64,000 nt of DNA from positions 1 to 64,000 of the forward strand of contig NZ_JAKSYM010000158.1 in the NCBI RefSeq assembly GCF_022829545.1, written 5' to 3'. A program made the position numbers and the translations under genes. Below are positions 55,087-64,000 of the stretch, one piece after another (within the stretch, counting starts at the first letter, position 1; each line of letters starts with the position of its first letter). Under the pieces are notes generated by a model that saw only the letters and a list, made by a program, of their open reading frames with translations, was not told the DNA's origin and did not search any database. Origin of the DNA: Methylobacterium sp. J-030 (lineage in GTDB: Bacteria > Pseudomonadota > Alphaproteobacteria > Rhizobiales > Beijerinckiaceae).

Positions 55087-57969
55087 ATGCAAAACCCCGA
55101 GACAGCGACGGAGGAGCGAAGCCCGGCGAAGCTGTCGAGGCGGGCACGCGGACTCTCAGGCTTCTTCACCACGATCCGCGGCCGGATCCTCGTCGCGTTC
55201 CTGAGCATGAGCCTGCTCTCGGGCGCCCTCGGCCTCTACGCGGTGATCGCGATCTCGCACATCGGCACGCTGGTCAATCGGACCTACGACGAGTCGCTGA
55301 TGTCCATCAATTACGCCCGGGCGACGGCGGCGGACTTCGCCAAGATGCGGACCGCCTTCGCCCGGCGCATGCACCTCCGCAACGAGGCCGAGACGGCCAA
55401 GCTGAACGGAGAGATCGCGGATCTGTCGACGACGCTAGCCGAGGATCTGACGATCGCGGTGGAGCGTTCCCAGTCAGACCGGGCTGTGCGGACCGCTGGC
55501 GCCGTCCAGGCGGCGGTGAGCGCCTGGGAGGAGATGCGGCGCACGCTCGATCCCGCGACGGCCCGGCCTGAGCGGTGGGATGCCCTGGATCAGCAGGCCA
55601 GCGTGGTCGACAATCAGATCGACCTCTTGGTGAACTACACGGCCGGCGACGGCTTCACGTTCCGCCAGGCGGCGCGGACCCTGGTCGCCCGGGAGATGCG
55701 CGTCAACGCGATCGCGGCGCTCCTGGCAGTCGTCGCCTGCGCGCTGATCGCGTGGCTGCTCAATCGCCGCATCACCGGGCCGCTCGCCGCCGCCTCGCGC
55801 GCCGCGGAGCGCATCGCCAGCGGCCGGCTCGAGGACCGCATCCCCGCCGGCGGCCGCGACGAGCTCGGCAGCCTGCTCCGCTCCATGGCGGCCATGCGTG
55901 ACAACATCCAGGTCATGATGGCCCGCGAGGTCAGCCAGCGGCGCCGCGCCGAGGCGCTGGTCACCGATGCGCTCCAAACCTCCCGCGAGGGCGTGGTCGT
56001 CGTCGATGCGGCCGGCCGGATCGCGCTGGCCAACGCCCAGGCCCAGCGCTTCTTCGACGGACTGGGCGAGGCCATCGAGGCCGGGGTCTCCCTCTGGGCA
56101 AATGCGGAGACCGCCGGACCTTCCGGACCGAGCGCTCTCGGCGACTGCTTCCGGGCGCTCGCCCGCGACGGCGATATCCGCTTGGCGGACGGTCGATGGC
56201 TGCGGGTCAGCCGCAGCGCCACGCAGCAGGGCGGCTTCATCGCCATGTGCAGCGACATCAGCCTGCTGAAGGAGCAGGAGGATCGGCTGACCGAGACGAA
56301 CCTGCGCCTCGACGCGGCCCTCGATAACATGTCGCAGGGCCTGTGCCTCTACGATGCGCAGGACCGCCTGATGGTGGTCAACCGACGCTACAGCGAGATC
56401 TACGGGCTGGCGCCCGACGCGGTCGTGCCCGGCATGGCCGCCATGGAGGTGATGAACGTTAGCCTCCTGGCCGGCAACCACCCGGGTTGCGACCTCGAAA
56501 CCCTGCTGCGCGAGCAGCGCGAGGCCTTCTACGGCGGCGTCTGGCACACGCACTTCCAGGAACTGTGTAACGGGCGCATCGTGGCGATCGAGCGGCGCAA
56601 GACCGCCGACGACGGATTCGTGGCCACCTACGAGGATGTCACCGACCGGCGGCGCGCCGAGGCCCGCATCGCCTTCCTGGCGCATCACGACATGCTCACG
56701 GGGCTGCCGAACCGGATCGCCCTCGGCCAACAGATCGAGATGGCGGTGGCGCAGGCGGGGCGCGATCACGGCTTCGCGGTCTTCGCGATCGATCTCGACG
56801 ATTTCCGGCCCGTAAACGAGACCTTGGGACACGGGGTCGGCGACGAATTGCTGGCCGCGGTGGCGAACCGGCTCACCGCCTGCGTGCGCGAGATCGACTG
56901 CGTCGCCCGGCTCGGGGCCGACGAGTTCATCGTAATCCAGCGCGGCATCGACCGACCGGAGGACGCGGCCGTTCTCGCCCGGCGGATCATCGAGGTGGTC
57001 AGCGCGCCCTACAGCCTGAGCAGCCACGAGGTCAGCGTCGGGCTGACCATCGGCATCACCCTGGCGCCGAGCGACGGGACGAGCTGCGACAAGCTCCTGA
57101 AGAACGCCGAGGTCGCCCTCGACCGCGGCAAGACCGAGGCCCGCGGCTCGTTCCGGTTCTTCGAGCCCGAGATGGACGCCCGCCTGCAGGCCCGCCGGGT
57201 GCTGGAGCGGGATCTGCGCGAGGCCCTGGCTCGGGAATCGTTCGAGGTCTATTACCAGCCGATCTACAGCCTCGACGCCGACCGGATCTGCGGCTTCGAG
57301 GCGCTGCTCCGCTGGAACCACCCGATCCGCGGCTTCATCTCCCCGGCCGAGTTCATCCCGATCGCCGAGGAGCTGGGTCTGATCGTTCCGCTCGGCGAGT
57401 GGGTGTTGCGCCGGGCCTGCGAGGAGGCCGCCCGCTGGCCCGACGGACTGAAGGTCGCCGTCAACGTGTCGGCCGTGCAGTTCACCTCCGCGAGCCTCGT
57501 CAACGTGGTCCGAGAGGCGCTGCGCCGCACCGGTCTGCCCGGCCGGCGGCTGGAACTCGAGATCACCGAGTCCGTGCTGGTTGCCAATCCCGGCGCCACG
57601 ACCGCGATCCTGCACAGCCTCAAGGCGCTGGGTGTCCGCGTCGCCATGGACGATTTCGGCACCGGCTACTCGTCGCTCAGCTACCTGCGCAGCTTCCCGT
57701 TCGACAAGATCAAGATCGACCAGTCCTTCGTGCGCGATCTCTGCATCAAGGATGGCACGGATTTCATCGTGCGCGCGGTGATCGGGCTCGGCGCCAGCCT
57801 CGGTATGACCACCACCGCCGAAGGCGTCGAGACGGAGGCGCAGCTCGCCCAGCTCCGCGCCGAGGGCTGCGACGAGGTCCAGGGCTACCTGTTCAGCCGG
57901 CCGGTGCCCGTCTCGGAGGTCGCCGCGGTGATCCACCGGTGGAACGGGGCCGCCCGGGCCATCGCTTGA
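55087..57969 (+). CDS. Membrane sensor with HAMP, PAS, GGDEF and EAL domains
   Basis: This 960-residue protein has two membrane spans (about 30-55 and 205-225) around a periplasmic helical sensor, HAMP (about 226-280), two PAS regions (about 285-395 and 400-520), GGDEF and EAL. The GGDEF motif is altered to GADEF (610-614), and the usual late AKxxGRN block is changed (DRGKTEARG). EAL is intact: EALLRW (738), NVS, DDFGTGYSS, IKIDQSF and AEGVET. It is therefore likelier a c-di-GMP phosphodiesterase than a cyclase. GTG 55042 is an alternative start; neither has a strong ribosome site. Confidence 0.9.
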   Translation: MQNPETATEERSPAKLSRRARGLSGFFTTIRGRILVAFLSMSLLSGALGLYAVIAISHIGTLVNRTYDESLMSINYARATAADFAKMRTAFARRMHLRNEAETAKLNGEIADLSTTLAEDLTIAVERSQSDRAVRTAGAVQAAVSAWEEMRRTLDPATARPERWDALDQQASVVDNQIDLLVNYTAGDGFTFRQAARTLVAREMRVNAIAALLAVVACALIAWLLNRRITGPLAAASRAAERIASGRLEDRIPAGGRDELGSLLRSMAAMRDNIQVMMAREVSQRRRAEALVTDALQTSREGVVVVDAAGRIALANAQAQRFFDGLGEAIEAGVSLWANAETAGPSGPSALGDCFRALARDGDIRLADGRWLRVSRSATQQGGFIAMCSDISLLKEQEDRLTETNLRLDAALDNMSQGLCLYDAQDRLMVVNRRYSEIYGLAPDAVVPGMAAMEVMNVSLLAGNHPGCDLETLLREQREAFYGGVWHTHFQELCNGRIVAIERRKTADDGFVATYEDVTDRRRAEARIAFLAHHDMLTGLPNRIALGQQIEMAVAQAGRDHGFAVFAIDLDDFRPVNETLGHGVGDELLAAVANRLTACVREIDCVARLGADEFIVIQRGIDRPEDAAVLARRIIEVVSAPYSLSSHEVSVGLTIGITLAPSDGTSCDKLLKNAEVALDRGKTEARGSFRFFEPEMDARLQARRVLERDLREALARESFEVYYQPIYSLDADRICGFEALLRWNHPIRGFISPAEFIPIAEELGLIVPLGEWVLRRACEEAARWPDGLKVAVNVSAVQFTSASLVNVVREALRRTGLPGRRLELEITESVLVANPGATTAILHSLKALGVRVAMDDFGTGYSSLSYLRSFPFDKIKIDQSFVRDLCIKDGTDFIVRAVIGLGASLGMTTTAEGVETEAQLAQLRAEGCDEVQGYLFSRPVPVSEVAAVIHRWNGAARAIA

Positions 57970-58002
57970 GCGCGGCGTTGACCTCGACGCACGCTCCCTT
58001 CC

Positions 58003-58155
58003 CCAGGCACATGGACCGCCACCGGAATGTGACCTCGGTTCCAGCACGCGACTTCGCGAAGCGTCCGTCCACATGGAGCTGTCGGCGCGATGCTTCGTAT
58101 GCTGGGTCTCGGATCAGGTTCCGTTTCGCTCCACGTGTCCGGGAAAAGGGGCGCG
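58003..58155 (-). repeat. Hairpin-forming dispersed repeat, copy 2 (inverted)
   Basis: Read on the minus strand it shares CCCGGACACGTGGAGCG, CGGAACCTGATCCG, GACGCTTCGC and GCGTGCTGG with 54296-54470. It lies between the converging GGDEF-EAL and DAHP synthase genes. Confidence 0.7.
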
Positions 58156-58174
58156 CGCTTCCCGAGCCCCCGCC

Positions 58175-59557
58175 CTACTCCGCCGCGTCGAGCCGTGGGT
58201 GCTCCACGTGGCTGCGCTCGGCCTTGACCAGCTCGGCCGTGCGGAACGCCACCTCCAGCGCCTGCTCCGCATTGAGGCGCGGGTCGCAGTAGGTGTGGTA
58301 GCGGTCCTGCAGATCGTCGGCCGTCAGCGCCCGAGCGCCGCCCGTGCACTCGGTCACGTCCTTGCCGGTCATCTCCAGGTGAATGCCGCCCGCGACCGTG
58401 CCCTCGGCGCGATGGACGGCGAAGAAGCCCTCGATCTCCTGCATCACACGCTCGAACGGGCGGGTCTTGTAGCGGCCGGCCGGGATCGTGTTGCCGTGCA
58501 TCGGATCGCAGATCCACACCACCTTTCGCCCTTCCCGCTCGACCGCCCGGATCAGAGCCGGCAGATGGTCGCCCACCTTGTCGGCGCCGAACCGGCAGAT
58601 CAGGCTCAGGCGGCCCGGCTCGTTGTCGGCGTTGAGCAGGTCGATCAACCGGATCAGCCCCTCCGCCTTCATGGACGGGCCGCACTTGAGGCCGATCGGG
58701 TTCTTGATGCCCCGGGCGTATTCCACGTGGGCGTGGTCCGGCTGGCGGGTGCGATCCCCGATCCACAGCATGTGGCCGGAGGTCGCGTACCAGTCGCCCG
58801 TGGTCGAATCGACCCGGGTCAGCGCCTCCTCGTAGCCGAGCAGCAGCGCCTCGTGACTGGTGTAGAAATCCGTGGTCCGCACCTCCGGATGGGTCTCCGG
58901 ATTGATGCCGATCGCCCGCATGAAATCGAGCGCGTCAGTCATCCGGCTTGCCACATCCTGGTAGCGGGAAGATTGCGGCGAATCCTTCACGAAGCCTAGC
59001 ATCCAGCGGTGCGCGTTCTCGAGATTCGCATAACCGCCGGTGGCGAAGGCGCGCAGCAGGTTCAGCGTCGCCGCCGATTGCCGGTAGGCTTCGAGCTGGC
59101 GGCGCGGATCCGGCACACGGGACTCTTCCGTGAAGCCGATGCCGTTGATGATGTCGCCCCGGTAGCTCGGCAGGCTCACGCCCTCCAGCGTCTCGCTCGG
59201 CGAGGAGCGCGGCTTGGCGAACTGCCCGGCGATGCGCCCGACCTTCACCACCGGCGAGCCGCCCGCGAAGGTCAGCACCATCGCCATCTGCAGGAACACC
59301 CGGAAGAAATCGCGAATGTTGTCGGCGGAATGTTCGTCGAAGCTCTCGGCGCAGTCCCCGCCCTGGAGCAGGAAGGCCTCGCCCGCCGCGACGCGCGCGA
59401 GCGCCGCCTTCAGCTTGCGGGCCTCACCGGCAAAGACCAGCGGCGGAAAGCTCGCAATCTGCGACTCGACGGCACCCAGGGCGGCCATGTCCGGATAGGT
59501 GGGGACCTGCTCGATCGGCAGATGTCTCCAGCTCTTCGGTGTCCAACGCTCGCCCAT
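58175..59557 (-). CDS. aroF: Class II 3-deoxy-7-phosphoheptulonate synthase
   Basis: This enzyme condenses phosphoenolpyruvate and erythrose 4-phosphate, the first step of the shikimate pathway. The 460-residue protein is of the plant-like class II type: [15 protein letters not shown] (about 5-19), [19 protein letters not shown] (about 63-81, metal Cys included), [18 protein letters not shown] (split, about 252-269), [13 protein letters not shown] and [12 protein letters not shown] (about 347-358). The aro symbol varies between species (aroF or aroG). It converges with the GGDEF-EAL gene across a repeat. Confidence 0.95.
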   Translation of the reverse strand: MGERWTPKSWRHLPIEQVPTYPDMAALGAVESQIASFPPLVFAGEARKLKAALARVAAGEAFLLQGGDCAESFDEHSADNIRDFFRVFLQMAMVLTFAGGSPVVKVGRIAGQFAKPRSSPSETLEGVSLPSYRGDIINGIGFTEESRVPDPRRQLEAYRQSAATLNLLRAFATGGYANLENAHRWMLGFVKDSPQSSRYQDVASRMTDALDFMRAIGINPETHPEVRTTDFYTSHEALLLGYEEALTRVDSTTGDWYATSGHMLWIGDRTRQPDHAHVEYARGIKNPIGLKCGPSMKAEGLIRLIDLLNADNEPGRLSLICRFGADKVGDHLPALIRAVEREGRKVVWICDPMHGNTIPAGRYKTRPFERVMQEIEGFFAVHRAEGTVAGGIHLEMTGKDVTECTGGARALTADDLQDRYHTYCDPRLNAEQALEVAFRTAELVKAERSHVEHPRLDAAE

Positions 59558-59673
59558 GGCCCCTCTCCGCGCACCTCTTCGTGCGACCGCGCCTCACGCG
59601 CGAAGCGCGGCTTATAGAGAGGTTCCCGCACGCTGACGAGTGCCCGATTCCAGGGGGCAGCCGCGTCCCGTCT

Positions 59674-59991
59674 TCAGGCCTCGCCGTCCTCGACCTCGAT
59701 TCCGTGCTCGGCGAGGATCCAGAAGATCGCCTCCAGATCCTCGGCGGAAACGTCCCGGGGCGGAAGGGCCTCTTCCAGGTCGTCGTAGGTCAGGCAGCGG
59801 CGGCGCTGCGACTCCGCCTTGGCGAGCAGCCGGTCGATCGCCCGGCGGATGTCGGGCGAAAGGGCGTCGTGGCTCGGCGGACGGTGGAAGACCGGGCGCA
59901 GGGCATCCGCCAGCAGGCCGTCGATGATGGCCTGCCGCCGCGCATGCGCGGCGTCGCCCCTTCGTCCGTCTCCTGCGCCCGGCTTGCCCAT
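59674..59991 (-). CDS. Stand-alone sigma-70 region 1.1-like protein
   Basis: This 105-residue protein has a basic, flexible N terminus (about 1-50) and a C-terminal domain LTYDDLEEALPPRDVSAED (about 67-85) with LEAIFWILAEHGIEVED, closely resembling region 1.1 of primary sigma factors (the usual pattern is LTYEEIND.LP, then helices ending GIEVVDE). Region 1.1 normally masks the DNA-binding parts of free sigma. No other sigma region follows; the frame stops right after. It might act on RNA polymerase, or just share a helical fold. It lies between aroF and gor. Confidence 0.7.
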   Translation of the reverse strand: MGKPGAGDGRRGDAAHARRQAIIDGLLADALRPVFHRPPSHDALSPDIRRAIDRLLAKAESQRRRCLTYDDLEEALPPRDVSAEDLEAIFWILAEHGIEVEDGEA

Positions 59992-60045
59992 GCCCCTGAT
60001 ATGGCTCGGTCGGGCTTGGCGTCGAGGCCCCGCACCCTGGAGTCC

Positions 60046-61428
60046 TCAGCCGACGCCGACCGGGTGCTTGGTGACCTCGGGCACGCGCATCGTCACGAGT
60101 TCCTCGGCGGCGGTCGGATGGACCGCGATGGTTCGGTCGAAATCGGCCTTGGTGGCGCCCATCGTCACCGCGATGCCCACGGCCTGAATGACCTCGCCGG
60201 CGTCGTGACCGAAGATGTGGACGCCCACCACCCGATCGGTGGCGCAATCGACGATCAGCTTCATGAGGATCCGCTCGTCCCGTCCGGAGAGCGTCGCCTT
60301 CATCGGGCGGAAGCGCGCCTTGTAGACGTCGATCTTGCCGTAGACCTCGCGGGCAGCCGCCTCGCTATGGCCGACGACCCCGATCTCGGGAGTCGAGAAC
60401 ACGGCAGTGGGGATCAGCCGGTGATCGACGCAGGACGGCTTGCCGCCGTAGATCGTGTCGGCGAAGGCGTGGCCTTCGCGGATTGCCACCGGGGTCAGGT
60501 TGGCGCGGTTGGTGACGTCGCCGACCGCATAGATCGACGGGACCCTGGTCTGCGAGTAGGCGTCCACCGGGATCGCCCCGGCGGGGTCGAGATCGATGCC
60601 GACCCGGTCGAGGCCCAGACCCTCGACGTTGGGCCGCCGGCCGGTTGCGACCAGCACCTGATCGGCGCGGATCTCGCTGCCGTCGTCGAGCCGGGCGCAG
60701 AGCGCGCCGTCGCGCCGCGCGATGCCCGTCAGGGTGCGGCCGAGGCGAAGATCCATCCGGTGAGCGTAGGCTTCCGCGAGGGCGTCGCGGACCTCGTCGT
60801 CGAAGCCGCGCAGCAGCCTGTCGCCCCGGTGCAGCAAGGTCGTGACGCTGCCGAGCGCCGCGAACACCCCGGCGAACTCCACCGCGATGTAGCCGCCGCC
60901 GATCACCAGGATACGCTCCGGCCGGCTCTCCAGCTCGAACACCTCGTTCGAGGTGATCGCCAGCTCCATGCCGGGCACCGCCGGCTCCTTCACCGGATGC
61001 GCGCCGACCGCCACCAGGATCCGCTCCGCCCGGATCGTGCGGCCGGATTTCAGGAGGCGCACGGTGTGCGGATCCTCGATCACCGCCCGCTCGGGCGCGA
61101 TCTCGACGCCGGCCCTGATCAGGTTGGCGTCGTAGATGCCTTCGAGCCGGGTGACCTCGGCGTCCCGGCGACGCTTGAGCACGCTCCAATCGAAGCGCGG
61201 CTTCTCCACCGTCCAACCGAAGCCCGCGGCGTCCTCGAACTCGTCGGCGAAGCGGCCGGCATAGACCATCAGCTTCTTCGGGACGCAGCCGCGGATCACG
61301 CAGGTGCCGCCGACCCGATATTCCTCGGCCAGCATCACCCGGGCTCCGTAGCCCGCGGCGATCCGCGCCGCGCGAACGCCCCCTGAACCGCCGCCAATGA
61401 CGAAGAGGTCGACGTCGAAATCGCTCAT
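60046..61428 (-). CDS. gor: Glutathione-disulfide reductase
   Basis: This enzyme reduces glutathione disulfide with NADPH. The 460-residue flavoenzyme starts with the FAD motif DLFVIGGGSGGVRAARIA (about 7-24), the redox pair in GGTCVIRGCVPKK (about 40-52), the NADPH motif ILVIGGGYIAVEFAGVFAALG (split, about 172-192), the second FAD contact YAVGDVTNRANLTPVA (about 295-310) and the active-site HPTAAEE near the C terminus. Its ATG overlaps the stop of the O-antigen ligase-like gene (ATGA at 61425-61428), so it is translated after that gene although the functions seem unrelated. Confidence 0.96.
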   Translation of the reverse strand: MSDFDVDLFVIGGGSGGVRAARIAAGYGARVMLAEEYRVGGTCVIRGCVPKKLMVYAGRFADEFEDAAGFGWTVEKPRFDWSVLKRRRDAEVTRLEGIYDANLIRAGVEIAPERAVIEDPHTVRLLKSGRTIRAERILVAVGAHPVKEPAVPGMELAITSNEVFELESRPERILVIGGGYIAVEFAGVFAALGSVTTLLHRGDRLLRGFDDEVRDALAEAYAHRMDLRLGRTLTGIARRDGALCARLDDGSEIRADQVLVATGRRPNVEGLGLDRVGIDLDPAGAIPVDAYSQTRVPSIYAVGDVTNRANLTPVAIREGHAFADTIYGGKPSCVDHRLIPTAVFSTPEIGVVGHSEAAAREVYGKIDVYKARFRPMKATLSGRDERILMKLIVDCATDRVVGVHIFGHDAGEVIQAVGIAVTMGATKADFDRTIAVHPTAAEELVTMRVPEVTKHPVGVG

Positions 61429-62669
61429 GCCGGGCTGTCCCTGTCGCGTGTGCGGACCGCGCCGGACCAGGGCGCGGCGCGCATCCAGGTGATGGCAGCG
61501 CCGAGGCCCGCCGTCCACCATGCCGCCCAGCCGTTATGCTCCACGAAGGCGATCGCCGCCGCGCAGGCGACGAGGCCGAGCGCCGTCGCCCGGTCCGGCT
61601 GTTCGAGCCGGGCGATGCGGGCGAGGAGCAGCATCAGAGTCAGCGCGGCGAGGAACGCCCCGGGCAGGCCGAGCTCGGCCCAGACCTGAAGGAAGCTGTT
61701 GTGCGGATGCCCGACCCCGAGGAGCACCCGGATCTCCGGGGGGACCGCTTGCGCCACGGGTGTCTCGGCAAAGCGCGCGCTCGTGCCGAAGCCCGCGCCC
61801 CGCCAGGGATCGGCCGCCACCGCCGCGCCGAAGCTGCGCGCGATGGCGACCCGCGCCCGGGAGGAGGATTGCACCAAGCGCTCGTGCGCCGCCTCCGGCA
61901 TGGTGCGGGCGAGGAGATCGCCCTCGACCGGGGCCAGGGCCACGGCGAGGCCGAGGCCGAGGCCGGCGAGGCCGATCCCGACGCGCCGGGGCAGCAGGCG
62001 ACCGGCCGCGAACATCGCGGCGCCGGCGAGCAGGCCGAGCTGGGCGGCGCCGCTGATCGAGCGCAGCACGCCGAGCGCCGCAAAGATCAGTACCGCCGCC
62101 GCGAGGCCGCGGGTCCGGCCCTGCCACAGGACCAGCGCGAGCGGGCCCGCTACGAGGTCGAGGGTGAGCGCGGGCCGGTTGTGCACGAAGGCCGCCAGGC
62201 GGTGCCCCAGCGCCCGCTCCAGGGCGAGATCGGTCGCGAGATCCACGGCGATCAGCAGGCCGGCGAGGACGAGCGCCACGGCACCGAGCCGCGCCACGAA
62301 GGCCGGGATCCGCCCGGGCGCGAGACAAGCCAGGAGATAGGCGGCGATGAGCGTCGGCAAGAACTCACCCGCCACCCGCAGGGACGCGGCCGGGAACGGG
62401 CTCCAGACGAGCGCGATCAGGCTCCAGGCCAGGAAGGCGAGCGCCGCGCCGGCGAGGGGGCTCGCCAACGGTGCCAGGAGCAGGCGGCGCGCCTCGGCAC
62501 GGTCTTCGATCAGGCGCCCCGCCAGGAAGGCGAGCGCCGCCAGCCCGATCACGACCGGGCTCGCCCGGTTAGCCAGCACCATCGCGAGCGGCATGATGGC
62601 GAGGAGAACGCCGCCGGCACCGTGGAAGCGGACGGCCGCGTCCTTGGGGGCGAGCGGAAGGGCCTTCAC
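61425..62669 (-). CDS. O-antigen ligase family membrane protein
   Basis: This 414-residue protein has about eleven hydrophobic segments and, late in the sequence, the periplasmic block GFGTSARFAETP and GVGHPHNSFLQVWAELGLPG (about 318-337), the Wzy_C/O-antigen ligase signature with H and N in HNSFLQ. Such proteins join O-antigen to the lipid A core or polymerise sugar units in the inner membrane. No other polysaccharide gene is near. It is coupled to gor downstream. Ligase and polymerase cannot be told apart from sequence alone. Confidence 0.85.
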   Translation of the reverse strand: MKALPLAPKDAAVRFHGAGGVLLAIMPLAMVLANRASPVVIGLAALAFLAGRLIEDRAEARRLLLAPLASPLAGAALAFLAWSLIALVWSPFPAASLRVAGEFLPTLIAAYLLACLAPGRIPAFVARLGAVALVLAGLLIAVDLATDLALERALGHRLAAFVHNRPALTLDLVAGPLALVLWQGRTRGLAAAVLIFAALGVLRSISGAAQLGLLAGAAMFAAGRLLPRRVGIGLAGLGLGLAVALAPVEGDLLARTMPEAAHERLVQSSSRARVAIARSFGAAVAADPWRGAGFGTSARFAETPVAQAVPPEIRVLLGVGHPHNSFLQVWAELGLPGAFLAALTLMLLLARIARLEQPDRATALGLVACAAAIAFVEHNGWAAWWTAGLGAAITWMRAAPWSGAVRTRDRDSPA

Positions 62670-62697
62670 GGTGAACCGCTCGCGCGAGCGGACGCCC

Positions 62698-63261
62698 TCA
62701 CTGCATCTGGTGCCCGCGCTTGCCCATCTCGGCGCGCACGCGGACCATGACGTATTCCGACACGTCCTGGGTCCAGTCCTGCATCTCCTGCACCATCTCG
62801 TCGAGGAGCTGCGGCTGCGCCTCGACGTAGTGCTTGCCGGCGGGCGAGCGGAAGAAGGTCGCGATCTCCTGCAGCTCGACCTCGGAGAATTTCGCCGCGT
62901 AGGTGCGGGCCGCGATGTCGATCATGCGCTGCTTCTGAAGCTCCATCTCCGGCTGCAGCGAGGCCAGAACCTCGTCGAGGTCCTTGGCGAGGTCCGGTCG
63001 GGTGACCGCCTGCTTGCGGATCTGATCGGCGAAGGCGGGCAGCACCGAATCGAACGATCGGGCGATGCCCGAGGAGAGCATCACCTCGCGGGCGAGCGCG
63101 ATGTGGCTTGGCGTGAAGGCCGAAGCCGCCGGGGTGTTGGCCGCGGGTGTATTGGGCTGGGCCGCCGGCTTGGTCGGCGCGGGCTTGCGGGCCTGGGCGT
63201 AGGTCGCGGACGGGAGCGCCAGGAGCGCGAGGCCGAGCGCGGCGGAGAGGCGTCGGGACAT
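62698..63261 (-). CDS. Exported DUF2059 domain protein
   Basis: This protein of 187 residues starts with a signal peptide ending ATYAQA (about residue 24), followed by a Pro/Ala/Thr-rich linker (about 25-50). The helical DUF2059 domain follows (about 52-175), with the conserved end YAAKFSEVELQEIATFFRSPAGKHY (split, about 124-148) and PQLLDEMVQEMQDW. DUF2059 proteins are secreted or periplasmic and of unknown function. It lies 28 bases before the O-antigen ligase-like gene and 44 bases after rpiA on the same strand, so all may be in one operon. Confidence 0.9.
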   Translation of the reverse strand: MSRRLSAALGLALLALPSATYAQARKPAPTKPAAQPNTPAANTPAASAFTPSHIALAREVMLSSGIARSFDSVLPAFADQIRKQAVTRPDLAKDLDEVLASLQPEMELQKQRMIDIAARTYAAKFSEVELQEIATFFRSPAGKHYVEAQPQLLDEMVQEMQDWTQDVSEYVMVRVRAEMGKRGHQMQ

Positions 63262-63305
63262 GCTGGACTGATCCTGCGAGGAAGGCTTGCGAGGAAATCG
63301 GCGCC

Positions 63306-64000
63306 TCAGGCGAGGCTGCCGAGAACGGTGATGTCGGCTTGTCCATCCCGTGTGGCCGCCAGGATCGCGGCGTCGGCGATGCCGAGGAACAGGCCGTGCT
63401 CGACGACGCCCGGCACGGCCCAGAGCGCCGTACCGAGCGCCTCCGGATTGGGGATCGCGCCGAGATGGGCGTCGAGGATATGGTGGCCGCCATCGGTGAC
63501 GAGCGGCGCGCCGTCGGGGTGCCGCCGCAGCCGGACCTCACCGGAGCAGCCGGCCCCCGCGACCGCCGCCTCGACGGCGCGGTGCGTGGCTACGAGGCCG
63601 AAGGGATTGATCTCGATCGGCAGCGGGAAGGCTCCGAGCCGGTCGACGCGCTTGGCCGCGTCGGCGATCACCACCATGCGGCGGCTCGCGCAGGCGACGA
63701 TCTTCTCCCGCAGGAGCGCCGCGCCGCCGCCCTTGATCAAACGCAGGCTGTCATCGATCTCGTCGGCGCCGTCGATGGTCAGGTCGAGCTCGGGCTGTTC
63801 GTCGAGTGTCGCGAGGCGGATGCCGAGGCGCTCGGCCTGGGCACGGGTCGCCTCCGAGGTCGGTACGCCGAGGACGTCGAGGCCGCCGCGGACGCGCTCG
63901 CCCAGCAGCGCCACGAAGGCCGCCGCCGTCGATCCGGTGCCGAGGCCGAGCCGCATACCGGGCTCGACGAGCGCGAGGGCGCGCGCCGCAGCGGCCCGGC
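63306..64000 (-). CDS. rpiA: Ribose-5-phosphate isomerase A (partial)
   Basis: RpiA interconverts ribose 5-phosphate and ribulose 5-phosphate in the pentose phosphate pathway. The visible 230 codons lack the N terminus, which lies beyond the right edge (the frame enters as [15 protein letters not shown]). Motifs are [40 protein letters not shown] (split; metal-free catalytic DGADE and KGGG with the following E and K) and [12 protein letters not shown]. The C terminus ends ITVLGSLA. The gene runs leftward into the DUF2059 gene. Confidence 0.95.
   Translation of the reverse strand, partial: RAAAARALALVEPGMRLGLGTGSTAAAFVALLGERVRGGLDVLGVPTSEATRAQAERLGIRLATLDEQPELDLTIDGADEIDDSLRLIKGGGAALLREKIVACASRRMVVIADAAKRVDRLGAFPLPIEINPFGLVATHRAVEAAVAGAGCSGEVRLRRHPDGAPLVTDGGHHILDAHLGAIPNPEALGTALWAVPGVVEHGLFLGIADAAILAATRDGQADITVLGSLA

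Overview
The window is a chromosomal stretch from a very GC-rich alphaproteobacterium of the order Rhizobiales (Hyphomicrobiales), most likely Methylobacterium or Methylorubrum. The evidence is the codon and base composition, an irr-fabA-fabB group, a class II DAHP synthase, two 2-hydroxyacid dehydrogenases of serine/glycerate metabolism, and three candidate promoters of the GGAAC-N16/17-(C)GTT type used by the general stress sigma factor EcfG. The genus is an inference; no 16S rRNA gene is present. I see no prophage, integrase, insertion sequence or CRISPR array, so this is ordinary backbone with small patches of decay and repeats.

Layout. 0-7.2 kb: a transglutaminase-like gene cut by the left edge, serA, several small hypothetical genes, an NADPH-dependent FMN reductase, a His-rich low-complexity protein and a membrane diguanylate cyclase. 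7.5-17.1 kb: tRNA-Asn, a chemoreceptor, tRNA-Cys, a coupled arginase-ureD pair, an OmpR/EnvZ-type two-component system and a GH15 glycosidase. 17.1-25.1 kb: a ParDE-like toxin-antitoxin pair, a DUF2336/lytic transglycosylase pair, a flavin reductase, a nitroreductase, a secreted protein, an EamA exporter and a PRC-barrel protein. 25.1-26.9 kb is gene-poor, with two very short genes and a probable relic.

26.9-32.8 kb: tRNA-Lys, leuA with an upstream Leu-codon leader and terminator (attenuator), divergent leuB, then ubiE and ubiB. 32.8-42.6 kb: a hybrid histidine kinase coupled to zapE, a GNAT acetyltransferase, comF, a glycine-zipper protein, a methyltransferase-DUF427 pair, and DUF6880 and DUF2188 proteins. 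42.7-48 kb: the fatty acid group fabI, fabB and fabA, with divergent irr (haem/iron regulator), a frameshifted DUF2267 relic and an SH3-domain protein. 48-54.9 kb: a glycerate dehydrogenase, tandem membrane-anchored cyclic-nucleotide-binding proteins, an amine oxidase, an EI24/CysZ-like protein, an orphan RND adaptor and a cupredoxin. 55-64 kb: a GGDEF-EAL protein, class II DAHP synthase, a stand-alone sigma-70 region 1.1-like protein, glutathione reductase coupled to an O-antigen ligase-like protein, a DUF2059 protein and rpiA cut by the right edge.

Themes. Amino-acid synthesis (serA, leuA, leuB, aroF), unsaturated fatty acid synthesis (fabA, fabB, fabI) and ubiquinone synthesis (ubiE, ubiB) are housekeeping. 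Around them sit many signalling proteins: c-di-GMP enzymes, two histidine kinases, a chemoreceptor and cNMP-binding proteins. Three families of imperfect dispersed intergenic repeats occur, mostly at gene ends.
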